From Stictocephala bisonia (lineage: Eukaryota; Arthropoda; Insecta; Hemiptera; Membracidae): 64,000 nt of DNA. The position numbers were made by a program, and so were the translations under genes. Each line of letters begins with the position of its first letter. Position 1 is the stretch's first letter. Shown in pieces: positions 49,221-60,828 of this stretch. The DNA lies in assembly GCA_035578905.1 (NCBI GenBank), contig JAQJVL010000005.1:5524480-5588479 (forward strand). Reading direction: 5' to 3'. The notes under the pieces are model-generated. The model saw only the letters and a list, made by a program, of their open reading frames with translations, was not told where the DNA came from and did no database searches.

Positions 49221-52200
49221 TACACGCACGGTGTTGACGGCCGTCTCTCACACCCAAACACGTGTGGTGTTGACGGCCGTCTCACACACCCATACACGCA
49301 CGGTGTTGACGGCCGTCTCACACACCCATACACGCAAGGTGTTGACGGCCGTCTCACACACCCATACACGTGTGGTGTTGACGGCCGTCTCTCACACCCA
49401 TACACGTACGGTGTTGACGGCCGTCTCACACACCCATACACGTACGGTGATGACGGCCACCTCACACACCCATACATGTGTGGTGTTGACGGCCGTCTCA
49501 CACACCCATACACGCACGGTGTTGACGGCCGTCTCACAAACCCATACACGTGTGGTGTTGACGGCCGTCTCACACACCCATACACGCACGGTGTTGACGG
49601 CCGTCTCACACACCCATACACGTGTGGTGTTGACGGCCGTCTCACACACCCATACACGCACGGTGTTGACGGCCGTCTCACACACCCATACACGTGTGGT
49701 GTTGACGGCCGTCTCACACACCCATACACGTACGGTGTTGACGGCCGTCTCACACACCCATACACGTGTGGTGTTGACGGCCGTCTCACACACCCATACA
49801 CGCACGGTGTTGACGGCCGTCTCACACACCCATACATGTGTGGTGTTGACGGCCGTCTCTCACACCCATACACGCACGGTGTTGACGGCCTTTTCACACA
49901 CCCATACACGTGTGGTGTTGACGGCCGTCTCTCACACCCATACACGTGTGGTGTTGACGGCCGTCTCTCACACCCATACACGCACGGTGTTGACGGCCGT
50001 CTCTCACACCCATACACGCACGGTGTTGACGGCCGTCTCACACACCCATACACGTGTGGTGTTGACGGCCGTCTCACACACCCATACACGCACGGTGTTG
50101 ACGGCCGTCTCACACACCCATACACGTACGGTGTTGACGGCCGTCTCACACACCCATACACGCACGGTGTTGACGGCCGTCTCACACACCCATACACGTG
50201 TGATGTTGACGGCCGTCTCTCACACCCATACACGTGTGGTGTTGACGGCCGTCTCTCACACCCATACACGTGTGGTGTTGACGGCCGTCTCTCACACCCA
50301 AACACGTGTGGTGTTGACGGCCGTCTCTCACACCCATACACGTACGGTGTTGACGGCCGTCTCTCACACCCATACACGTACGGTGTTGACGGCCGTCTCT
50401 CACACCCATACACGTGTGGTGTTGACGGCCGTCTCTCACACACTCATACATGTGTGGTGTTGACGGCCGTCTCTCACACCCAAACACGTACGGTGTTGAC
50501 GGCCGTCTCTCACACCCAAACACGTGTGGTGTTGACGGCCGTCTCTCACACCCATACACGTACGGTGTTGACGGCCGTCTCTCACACCCATACACGCACG
50601 GTGATGACGGCCGTCTTATACACCCTTACACGTACGGTGATGACGGCCACCTCACACACTCATACATGTGTGGTGTTGACGGCCGTCTCTCACACCCAAA
50701 CACGTGTGGTGTTGACGGCCGTCTCTCACACACTCATACATGTGTGGTGTTGACGGCCGTCTCTCACACCCATACACGCACGGTGTTGACGGCCGTCTCT
50801 CACACACCCATACACGTACGGTGTTGACGGCCGTCTCTCACACCCATACACGCACGGTGTTGACGGCCGTCTCTCACACCCAAACACGTGTGGTGTTGAC
50901 GGCCGTCTCACACACCCATACACGCACGGTGTTGACGGCCGTCTCTCACACACCCATACACGTACGGTGTTGACGGCCGTCTCACACACCCATACACGCA
51001 CGGTGATGACGGCCGTCTCTCACACACCCATACACGCACGGTGATGACGGCCGTCTAATACACCCTTACACGTACGGTGATGACGGCCACCTCACACACT
51101 CATACATGTGTGGTGTTGACGGCCGTCTCTCACACCCATACACGTACGGTGTTGACGGCCGTCTCTCACACACCCATACACGTACGGTGTTGACGGCCGT
51201 CTCACACACCCATACACGCACGGTGTTGACGGCCGTCTCTCACACACCCATACACGTACGGTGATGACGGCCGTCTTATACACCCTTACACGTACGGTGA
51301 TGACGGCCGTCTCACACACTCATACATGTGTGGTGTTGACGGCCGTCTCTCACACCCATACACGCACGGTGATGACGGCCGTCTTATACACCCTTACACG
51401 TACGGTGATGACGGCCACCTCACACACTCATACATGTGTGGTGTTGACGGCCGTCTCTCACACCCATACACGCACGGTGTTGACGGCCGTCTCACACACC
51501 CATACACGCACGGTGATGACGGCCGTCTTATACACCCTTACACGTACGGTGATGACGGCCACCTCACACACTCATACATGTGTGATGTTGACGGCCGTCT
51601 CACACACCCATACACGCACGGTGATGACGGCCGTCTTATACACCCTTACACGTACGGTGATGACGGCCACCTCACACACTCATACATGTGTGGTGTTGAC
51701 GGCCGTCTCTCACACCCATACACGCACGGTGATGACGGCCGTCTCATACACCCATACACGTACGGTGATGACGGCCACCTCACACACTCATACATGTGTG
51801 GTGTTGACGGCCGTCTCACACACCCATACACGCACGGTGATGACGGCCGTCTTATACACCCTTACACGTACGGTGATGACGGCCACCTCACACACTCATA
51901 CATGTGTGGTGTTGACGGCCGTCTCTCACACTCATACATGTGTGGTGTTGACGGCCGTCTCTCACACCCATACACGCACGGTGATGACGGCCGTCTTATA
52001 CACCCTTACACGTACGGTGATGACGGCCACCTCACACACTCATACATGTGTGGTGTTGACGGCCGTCTCTCACACTCATACACGCACGGTGATGACGGCC
52101 GTCTTATACACCCTTACACGTACGGTGATGACGGCCACCTCACACACTCATACATGTGTGGTGTTGACGGCCGTCTCACACACCCATACACGCACGGTGA

Positions 52201-52459
52201 TGACGGCCGTCTTATACACCCTTACACGTACGGTGATGACGGCCACCTCACACACTCATACATGTGTGGTGTTGACGGCCGTCTCTCACACTCATACATG
52301 TGTGGTGTTGACGGCCGTCTCACACACCCATACACGCACGGTGATGACGGCCGTCTTATACACCCTTACACGTACGGTGATGACGGCCACCTCACACACT
52401 CATACATGTGTGGTGTTGACGGCCGTCTCTCACACCCATACACGCACGGTGATGACGGC

Positions 52460-53000
52460 CGTCTCATACACCCATACACGTACGGTGTTGACGGCCGTCT
52501 CACACACCCATACACGTACGGTGTTGACGGCCGTCTCACACACCCATACACGTACGGTGTTGACGGCCGTCTCACACACGCATACACGTACGGTGTTGAC
52601 GGCCGTCTCACACACCCATACACGTACGGTGTTGACGGCCGTCTCACACACCCATACACGTACGGTGTTGACGGCCGTCTCACACACCCATACACGTACG
52701 GTGTTGACGGCCGTCTCACACACCCATACACGTACGGTGTTGACGGCCGTCTCACACACCCATACACGTACGGTGTTGACGGCCGTCTCACACACCCATA
52801 CACGTACGGTGTTGACGGCCGTCTCACACACCCATACACGTACGGTGTTGACGGCCGTCTCACACACCCATACACGTACGGTGTTGACGGCCGTCTCACA
52901 CACCCTTACACGTACGGTGTTGACGGCCGTCTCATACACCCATACACGTACGGTGTTGACGGCCGTCTCAAACACCCATACACGTACGGTGTTGACGGCC
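52460..53000. repeat. monomer domain of the 36-bp array, ACGTACGG type
   Basis: About fifteen consecutive near-identical units with CACGTACGGTGTTGACGGCC and an intact palindrome. This is the most uniform part of the array. Confidence 0.85.
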
Positions 53001-54869
53001 GTCTCTCACAACGATACACGTACGGTGATGACGGCCGTCTTATACACCCTTACACGTACGGTGATGACGGCCACCTCACACACTCATACATGTGTGGTGT
53101 TGACGGCCGTCTCTCACACCCATACACGTACGGTGTTGACGGCCGTCTCACACACCCATACACGTACGGTGTTGACGGCCGTCTCATACACCCATACACG
53201 CACGGTGATGACGGCCGTCTCTCACACCCATACACGTACGGTGTTGACGGCCGTCTCACACACCCATACACGTACGGTGTTGACGGCCGTCTCACACACC
53301 CATACACGTACGGTGTTGACGGCCGTCTCTCACAACCATACACGTACGGTGATGACGGCCGTCTTATACACCCTTACACGTACGGTGATGACGGCCACCT
53401 CACACACTCATACATGTGTGGTGTTGACGGCCGTCTCTCACACCCATACACGTACGGTGTTGACGGCCGTCTCTCACACACCCATACACGTACGGTGATG
53501 ACGGCCGTCTTATACACCCTTACACGTACGGTGATGACGGCCACCTCACACACTCATACATGTGTGGTGTTGACGGCCGTCTCTCACACACCCATACACG
53601 TACGGTGTTGACGGCCGTCTTATACACCCTTACACGTACGGTGATGACGGCCACCTCACACACCCATACACGTGTGGTGTTGACGGCCGTCTCACACACC
53701 CATACACGTACGGTGTTGACGGCCGTCTCACACACCCATACACGTACGGTGATGACGGCCGTCTTATACACCCTTACACGTACGGTGATGACGGCCACCT
53801 CACACACCCATACACGTGTGGTGTTGACGGCCGTCTCACACACCCATACACGTACGGTGTTGACGGCCGTCTTATACACCCTTACACGTACGGTGATGAC
53901 GGCCACCTCACACACCCATACACGTACGGTGTTGACGGCCGTCTTATACACCCTTACACGTACGGTGATGACGGCCACCTCACACACCCATACACGTGTG
54001 GTGTTGACGGCCGTCTCACACACCCATACACGCACGGTGATGACGGCCGTCTTATACACCCATACACGTACGGTGATGACGGCCACCTCACACACTCACA
54101 CACGTGTGGTGTTGACGGCCGTCTCTCACACCTCATACACGTACGGTGTTGACGGCCGTCTCACACACCCATACACGCACGGTGATGACGGCCGTCTTAT
54201 ACACCCTTACACGTACGGTGATGACGGCCACCTCACACACTCACACATGTGTGGTGTTGACGGCCGTCTCTCACACCCATACACGTACGGTGTTGACGGC
54301 CGTCTCACACACCCATACACGTACGGTGATGACGGCCGTCTCACACACCTATACACGTACGGTGTTGACGGCCGTCTCACACACCCATACACGTACGGTG
54401 ATGACGGCCGTCTTATACACCCTTACACGTACGGTGATGACGGCCATCTCACACACTCATACATGTGTGGTGTTGACGGCCGTCTCTCACACACCCATAC
54501 ACGTACGGTGATGACGGCCGTCTTATACACCCTTACACGTACGGTGATGACGGCCACCTCACACACTCATACATGTGTGGTGTTGACGGCCGTCTCTCAC
54601 ACCCATACACGTACGGTGATGACGGCCGTCTCACACACCCATACACGTACGGTGATGACGGCCGTCTTATACACCCTTACACGTACGGTGATGACGGCCA
54701 CCTCACACACTCACACATGTGTGGTGTTGACGGCCGTCTCTCACACCCATACACGTACGGTGTTGACGGCCGTCTCACACACCCATACACGCACGGTGTT
54801 GACGGCCGTCTCACACACCCATACACGCACGGTGTTGACGGCCGTCTCACACACCCATACACGTACGGT

Positions 54870-56060
54870 GATGACGGCCGTCTCATACACCTATACACGT
54901 ACGGTGTTGACGGCCGTCTCATACACCCATACACGCACGGTGATGACGGCCGTCTCATACACCTATACACGTACGGTGATGACGGCCGTCTCACACACCC
55001 ATACACGTACGGTGATGACGGCCGTCTCATACACCTATACACGTACGGTGATGACGGCCGTCTCATACACCCATACACGCACGGTGTTGACGGCCGTCTC
55101 ACACACCCATACACGTACGGTGATGACGGCCGTCTCATACACCTATACACGTACGGTGTTGACGGCCGTCTCATACACCTATACACGTACGGTGATGACG
55201 GCCGTCTCATACACCTATACACGTACGGTGATGACGGCCGTCTCATACACCCATACACGTACGGTGATGACGGCCGTCTCATACACCTATACACGTACGG
55301 TGATGACGGCCGTCTCATACACCTATACACGTACGGTGTTGACGGCCGTCTCATACACCTATACACGTACGGTGATGACGGCCGTCTCATACACCTATAC
55401 ACGTACGGTGATGACGGCCGTCTCATACACCCATACACGCACGGTGTTGACGGCCGTCTCACACACCCATACACGTACGGTGATGACGGCCGTCTCATAC
55501 ACCTATACACGTACGGTGTTGACGGCCGTCTCATACACCTATACACGTACGGTGATGACGGCCGTCTCATACACCTATACACGTACGGTGATGACGGCCG
55601 TCTCATACACCTATACACGTACGGTGATGACGGCCGTCTCATACACCTATACACGTACGGTGTTGACGGCCGTCTCATACACCTATACACGTACGGTGAT
55701 GACGGCCGTCTCATACACCTATACACGTACGGTGTTGACGGCCGTCTCATACACCTATACACGTACGGTGTTGACGGCCGTCTCATACACCTATACACGT
55801 ACGGTGTTGACGGCCGTCTCATACACCTATACACGTATGGTGATGACGGCCGTCTCATACACCTATACACGTACGGTGATGACGGCCGTATCACACACCC
55901 ATACACGTACGGTGATGACGGCCGTCTCATACACCTATACACGTACGGTGTTGACGGCCGTCTCATACACCTATACACGTACGGTGATGACGGCCGTCTC
56001 ATACACCCATACACGTACGGTGATGACGGCCGTCTCATACACCCATACACGTACGGTGAT
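54870..56060. repeat. monomer domain of the 36-bp array, CATACACCTATACACG type
   Basis: About 33 units in which CTCATACACCTATACACGTA replaces CTCACACACCCATACACGTA. This variant is almost confined to this domain, with one isolated unit near 57080, so it probably spread once and locally. Confidence 0.85.
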
Positions 56061-57655
56061 GACGGCCGTCTTATACACCCTTACACGTACGGTGATGACG
56101 GCCACCTCACACACTCATACATGTGTGGTGTTGACGGCCGTCTCACACACCCATACACGTACGGTGATGACGGCCGTCTTATACACCCTTACACGTACGG
56201 TGATGACGGCCACCTCACACACCCATACACGTACGGTGTTGACGGCCGTCTCACACAACCATACATGTGTGGTGTTGACGGCCGTCTCACACACCCATAC
56301 ACGTACGGTGATGACGGCCGTCTTATACACCCTTACACGTACGGTGATGACGGCCACCTCACACACTCATACATGTGTGGTGTTGACGGCCGTCTCACAC
56401 AACCATACACGTACGGTGATGACGGCCGTCTTATACACCCTTACACGTACGGTGATGACGGCCACCTCACACACTCATACATGTGTGGTGTTGACGGCCG
56501 TCTCACACAACCATACACGTACGGTGATGACGGCCGTCTTATACACCCTTACACGTACGGTGATGACGGCCACCTCACACACTCATACATGTGTGGTGTT
56601 GACGGCCGTCTCACACAACCATACACGTACGGTGATGACGGCCGTCTTATACACCCTTACACGTACGGTGATGACGGCCACCTCACACACTCATACATGT
56701 GTGGTGTTGACGGCCGTCTCACACACCCATACACGTACGGTGATGACGGCCGTCTTATACACCCTTACACGTACGGTGATGACGGCCACCTCACACACTC
56801 ATACATGTGTGGTGTTGACGGCCGTCTCACACACCCATACACGTACGGTGATGACGGCCGTCTTATACACCCTTACACGTACGGTGATGACGGCCACCTC
56901 ACACACTCATACATGTGTGGTGTTGACGGCCGTCTCACACACCCATACACGTACGGTGATGACGGCCGTCTTATACACCCTTACACGTACGGTGATGACG
57001 GCCACCTCACACACTCATACATGTGTGGTGTTGACGGCCGTCTCTCACACAACCATACACGTACGGTGTTGACGGCCGTCTCATACACCTATACACGTAC
57101 GGTGATGACGGCCGTCTCATACACCCATACACGTACGGTGATGACGGCCGTCTCATACACCCATACACGTACGGTGATGACGGCCGTCTTATACACCCTT
57201 ACACGTACGGTGATGACGGCCACCTCACACACTCATACATGTGTGGTGTTGACGGCCGTCTCACACACCCATACACGTACGGTGATGACGGCCGTCTTAT
57301 ACACCCATACACGTACGGTGATGACGGCCATCTCACACACCCATACACGTACGGTGTTGACGGCCGTCTCACACACCCATACACGTACGGTGTTGACGGC
57401 CGTCTCACACACCCAAACACGTACGGTGTTGACGGCCGTCTCACACACCCATACACGTACGGTGATGACGGCCGTCTCATACACCCATACACGTACGGTG
57501 ATGACGGCCGTCTCATACACCCATACACGTACGGTGTTGACGGCCGTCTCACACACCCATACACGTACGGTGTTGACGGCCGTCTCACACACCCAAACAC
57601 GTGTGGTGTTGACGGCCGTCTCACACACCCATACACGTGTGGTGTTGACGGCCAA

Positions 57656-58271
57656 CTTTATCAGTGTTCAATAGCAACATAATCCTCGTCACTGTGATTT
57701 GCTTCCCTCCAGATTCGTGCGTTTCAGTAAGCACCCACCTGGAATGATTGTTTACAAGTGGTGAAAGCACTTCTTATGTAAATGATGATGGATAATTTTA
57801 AATCTATTTGATTTGTCTTTACATCAACTACTTTACCTCCCATATACGCTCTTGCTTACTTTTAGAAAAGAAAAGAAGATATTGAATGATTCTCTAAAAA
57901 GATCTGATCACACGGAAAAGTGCGCCATAGACTAACAGAAGTTTTAAATACGAGACCAAACGTTGCAACAACCGGCGAACATACATATTTTCAATTCAAT
58001 ATCAAAAGTTGTTCATTAAGTTGTTTATTAAAACTTCAAATATTGCTTCAAAATACGACCTTTGTTCAGGCCGTTGTTATTCAATACAATAATGACTTCA
58101 GACAAATGACATTTAATTAAAGTATTGTTGTGATACAACACATTTAGTTTGTATTGAATATTTATTGAGAGTATTCGTATTTTTAAAATGTCCTTATAAT
58201 CATATATCAATGTGTAATATGAAATATAAACCTAATTTATATTAAAAATGATAATATTAATTAATTATGTT
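57656..58271. other. AT-rich unique spacer
   Basis: Right flank of the 36-bp array. No gene recognised; a 66-codon frame at 57920-58120 has no domain. Confidence 0.5.
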
Positions 58272-58306
58272 TTATGAAGGTGCTCAGTATCAAAATACCT
58301 TCATAA
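58272..58306. repeat. 10-bp perfect hairpin
   Basis: TTATGAAGGT and ACCTTCATAA flank a 15-nt loop. Isolated in AT-rich DNA; function unknown. Confidence 0.6.
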
Positions 58307-58540
58307 GGTTAATATCCACATTTACCGGATGTTGGTAAATAACTGTTGACTGGCAAAAGATACTAGCATAGTTATATACGCCTCTACTCAGCCAACAGCT
58401 GTCCCACCCCCATGTTACCTACATTCTACTCTCCTACAAAGAAAACAACACCTACTAGTAGACGTGTACCCATCACGGTCTAAGGTTAACCAAGGCAGTG
58501 TAACTGACCCATGGGTGATAGGTAAAGGAATAGAGAGTTG

Positions 58541-59032
58541 TAACATGAGCTGGAGGAGATTGGTTGTATCATAAGCTTGAGAGTTGTGTTGAAACGAGCT
58601 GAAGGAGTTGGGTTGAAACATGAACTGGAGGAGGTGGGTTGCACCATAAGGTAGAGGAGTTATGTTTTATCATTACCTAGAGGAATTGGGTTGTACCATA
58701 AGCTAGAGGAATTGGGTTATAACATGACCTGGAGGAGTTGGGTTGAAATATGAGCTGGAGGGGTTTGGCTGAAAACATCAGCTGGAGGAGTTGGGTTGAA
58801 ACATGAGTTGGTGGAGTTGGGTTGTAACATGAGTTGGAGTAGTTTGGTTGAAACATGAGCAGGATGAGTTGGGTTGAAACATGAGTCGGTGGAGTTTGGT
58901 TGAAACATGGGCAGGATGAGTTGGGTTGAAACATGAGTTGGTGGAGTTGGGTTGTAACATGAGTTGGAGTAGTTTGGTTGAAACATGAGCAGGATGAGTT
59001 GGGCTGAAATATGAGTTGGTGGAGTTGGGTAG
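58541..59032. repeat. 26-bp minisatellite, about 19 copies
   Basis: Units of ATGAGTTGGAGGAGTTGGGT followed by TGAAAC, with substitutions such as GAGCTGG, GGTGGAG and TGTAAC. A larger block of about four units (ATGAGTTGGTGGAGTTGGG ... GAGCAGGATGAG) is repeated near 58800 and 58930. Minus-strand frames rich in FQPNS are by-products. Confidence 0.92.
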
Positions 59033-59552
59033 GAACTAAATTGTTTTGTTTGATCCTTTTTGTAAGATTGTTTTATACGTTTGCAAATAAATTATATTTT
59101 TCTTCACGTTTTGAGGATGGAGGGATTTCTGAGCCCCCTCCCTGCTGACTCTCTGCTATGCAGTACCTAAGAATCACTAGTGTATCAAAATAATCCTAAA
59201 GCTGTCCTATTGTCAATGATTTGATTTTAACCAAACCAGGCGTACTTGAAGTTACTGATGGACAGGTGAGCCCAGTCGTCAGCTGTCCCGGTTCGCAACT
59301 GAGTACTGTTCTTTGCTCACTCTAATCAAACACCTGATTTTTGTGGTTACAAGAATCCGTTTAATAAACGTTTGGCAAAACTCTTTTTTAGTTCATTAAC
59401 AACTACGTAACTGTGCAGTATATAGACGTATGATTCGATTAATTTATTTGGCCACATCTTATTGGAACGGGTTTTTGCGTTTGCTAAATTCAAATTTTTA
59501 TTTTATATAAATGAGAAAAACACAAAACTCACACAGAGACTAAGATAGTGTG
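59033..59552. other. unique spacer
   Basis: No coding or RNA feature recognised. Confidence 0.5.
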
Positions 59553-59685
59553 TCGCTAAGACTAAGAACGGCGAATGACCATCCAGCTATTATAACCGTC
59601 TAGCGTACCTGCCACATCAGTCCCCACCCCACATGTTATAATACCTGGATGGTAATTCGCTTATGTAAGTCTTAGGCTTCAGCGA
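59553..59685. repeat. long imperfect inverted repeat
   Basis: The inner arms (59571-59596 and 59635-59660) match at about 24 of 26 positions: GCGAATGACCATCCAGCTAT pairs with the inverted form GCGAATTACCATCCAGGTAT. The outer arms (TCGCTAAGACTAAGA against TCGCTGAAGCCTAAGA, inverted) extend the stem to about 45 bp. The loop is about 38 nt and C-rich. The right outer arm merges into the dispersed repeat at 59671-59791, so the foldback may be part of that element. Confidence 0.8.
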
Positions 59686-59791
59686 TACCACTGCGGATGC
59701 CACATTACAGCATGGGTTGACGCGGTTGTCACTGGAAAATAAAGATCCTAGTCATGACACCGACTGCTTAAGCCTAAGTTCCACGATAACG
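59671..59791 (+). mobile_element. dispersed retroposon-like repeat, copy B
   Basis: Homologous to 19857-20020 in opposite orientation. It contains CACTGCGGATGCCACATTAC, then GCATGGG, GTTGACGCGGTTGTCACTGG, an AATAAA at about 59739, and ends GACACCGACTGCTTAAGCC-TAAGTTCC. It lacks the roughly 40 bp that carry the GAAAC box in copy A, and no poly(A) tail follows. The homology is clear; the family is not identified. Confidence 0.65.
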
Positions 59792-60275
59792 TATTATTGT
59801 TGTGTCAAGCGCTCGTATTTCACTCGAGAGCTATTGAGTTAACAATGGCTACTTCGTTAACTGAAGAACATATTTGTCAATAACCATAGTCTGGACTGTG
59901 TTAATGTCATTAAACATATTAAATGTTATAATTAATGCTCATATTCATTATAAAATATTCTAAATATTTTAGTTTCCATTATAGTCAAAAATATTCCCTT
60001 GATTGGTATTGTAAGTAAATTTGTTTGTATGAAGTAATATTCCGAGTGAGTTAAAACCGTACGATGTATTCTTTGTATGGCCGACGTTGCGGCGGCGAAC
60101 ATCCATCTTAAAACAATAAATGAATAGTAGTTGAATAAACAACGAGATTTAATGTAAATCAATATATCAATAAGGCAAACAAATTAAAATGAAAAAGAAA
60201 AACTAAAAAAGAGAAAAGCCTTATAGTTGAATTTAGATTTCATAATCTAATGTTATATACCCTAGGGCCTCACAA
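59792..60275. other. AT-rich unique spacer
   Basis: No gene recognised. A 76-codon minus-strand frame at 59932-60162 has no domain. Confidence 0.5.
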
Positions 60276-60828
60276 ACAAATAGGGTGTAGCTACACACCC
60301 ATGAATGAGTTTATTCATAGGGTGTGTAGCTACTCCCCAGGAATGAGTTTATTCATAGGGTGTAGCTACACCCCAAGAATGAGTTTATTCATAGGGTGTA
60401 GCTACACCCCAAGAATGAGTTTATTCATAGGGTGTAGCTACTCCCCAGGAATGAGTTTATTCATAGGGTGTAGCTACACCCCAGGAATGAGTTTATTCAT
60501 AGGGTGTAGCTACACCCCAAGAATGAGTTTATTCATAGGGTGTAGCTACACCCCAAGAGTGAGTTTATTCATAGGGTGTAGCTACACCCCAGGAAAGAGT
60601 TTATTCATAGGGTGTAGCTACACCCCAGGAATAAGTTTATTCATAGGGTGTAGCTACACCCCAAGAATGAGTTTATTCATATGGTGTAGCTACACACCCC
60701 AGTAATGAGTTTATTCATAGGGGGTAGCTACTCCCCATGAATGAGTTTATTCATAGTGTGTAGCTACACTCCAAGAATGAGTTTATTCATAGGGTGTAGC
60801 TACACCCCATGAATGAGTTTATTCATCG
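60276..60828. repeat. 36-bp palindromic minisatellite, about 15 copies
   Basis: Units of TAGGGTGTAGCTACACCCCA followed by AGAATGAGTTTATTCA. Each canonical unit holds a perfect 16-bp palindrome GGGTGTAGCTACACCC. Some units have TACTCCCC or an extra TG or AC in the arm, which weakens the palindrome. A 151-codon frame (12-residue repeats) crosses it because 36 is divisible by three. The unit is unrelated to the 45.9-kb array despite the equal length. Confidence 0.95.

Larger units (their letters stand above)
45857..57655 (-). repeat. giant 36-bp satellite array, about 325 copies
   Basis: An 11.8-kb head-to-tail array. The plus-strand unit is CACACCCATACACGTACGGT followed by GTTGACGGCCGTCTCA; it is listed as minus because the reverse complement aligns with the 28-bp array. 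Each full unit has a perfect 10-bp palindrome GACGGCCGTC and four CpGs. Main variants are TACACGTACGG, TACACGCACGG, TACACGTGTGG, TACATGTGTGG, GTGATGACGG/GTGTTGACGG and a broken palindrome GACGGCCACC. Occasional CTCTCACACACC units are 38 bp and shift the reading phase. Four of six frames of the unit are stop-free, so frames up to 1170 codons arise on both strands. Indels not divisible by three and equal variation at all codon positions show that none is a gene. Confidence 0.98.

Noticed and set aside
45857..57655. Telomere or subtelomere repeat
   Set aside because: The unit has no TTAGG-type sequence and is flanked by ordinary unique DNA on both sides.
45804..57674. Very long open frames (up to 1170 and 1033 codons) on both strands
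   Set aside because: They are by-products of a 36-bp period with four stop-free frames. Frames switch at 2-bp indels, overlap on both strands, and show no bias of variation to third codon positions.
59571..59600. Shared word GACCATCCAG between the foldback and the 80-bp satellite
   Set aside because: Only 10 bp match and the flanks do not align; probably chance.
60250..60705. 151-codon frame with CSYTPRMSLFIG repeats
   Set aside because: Product of the 36-bp palindromic minisatellite; no promoter or domain.
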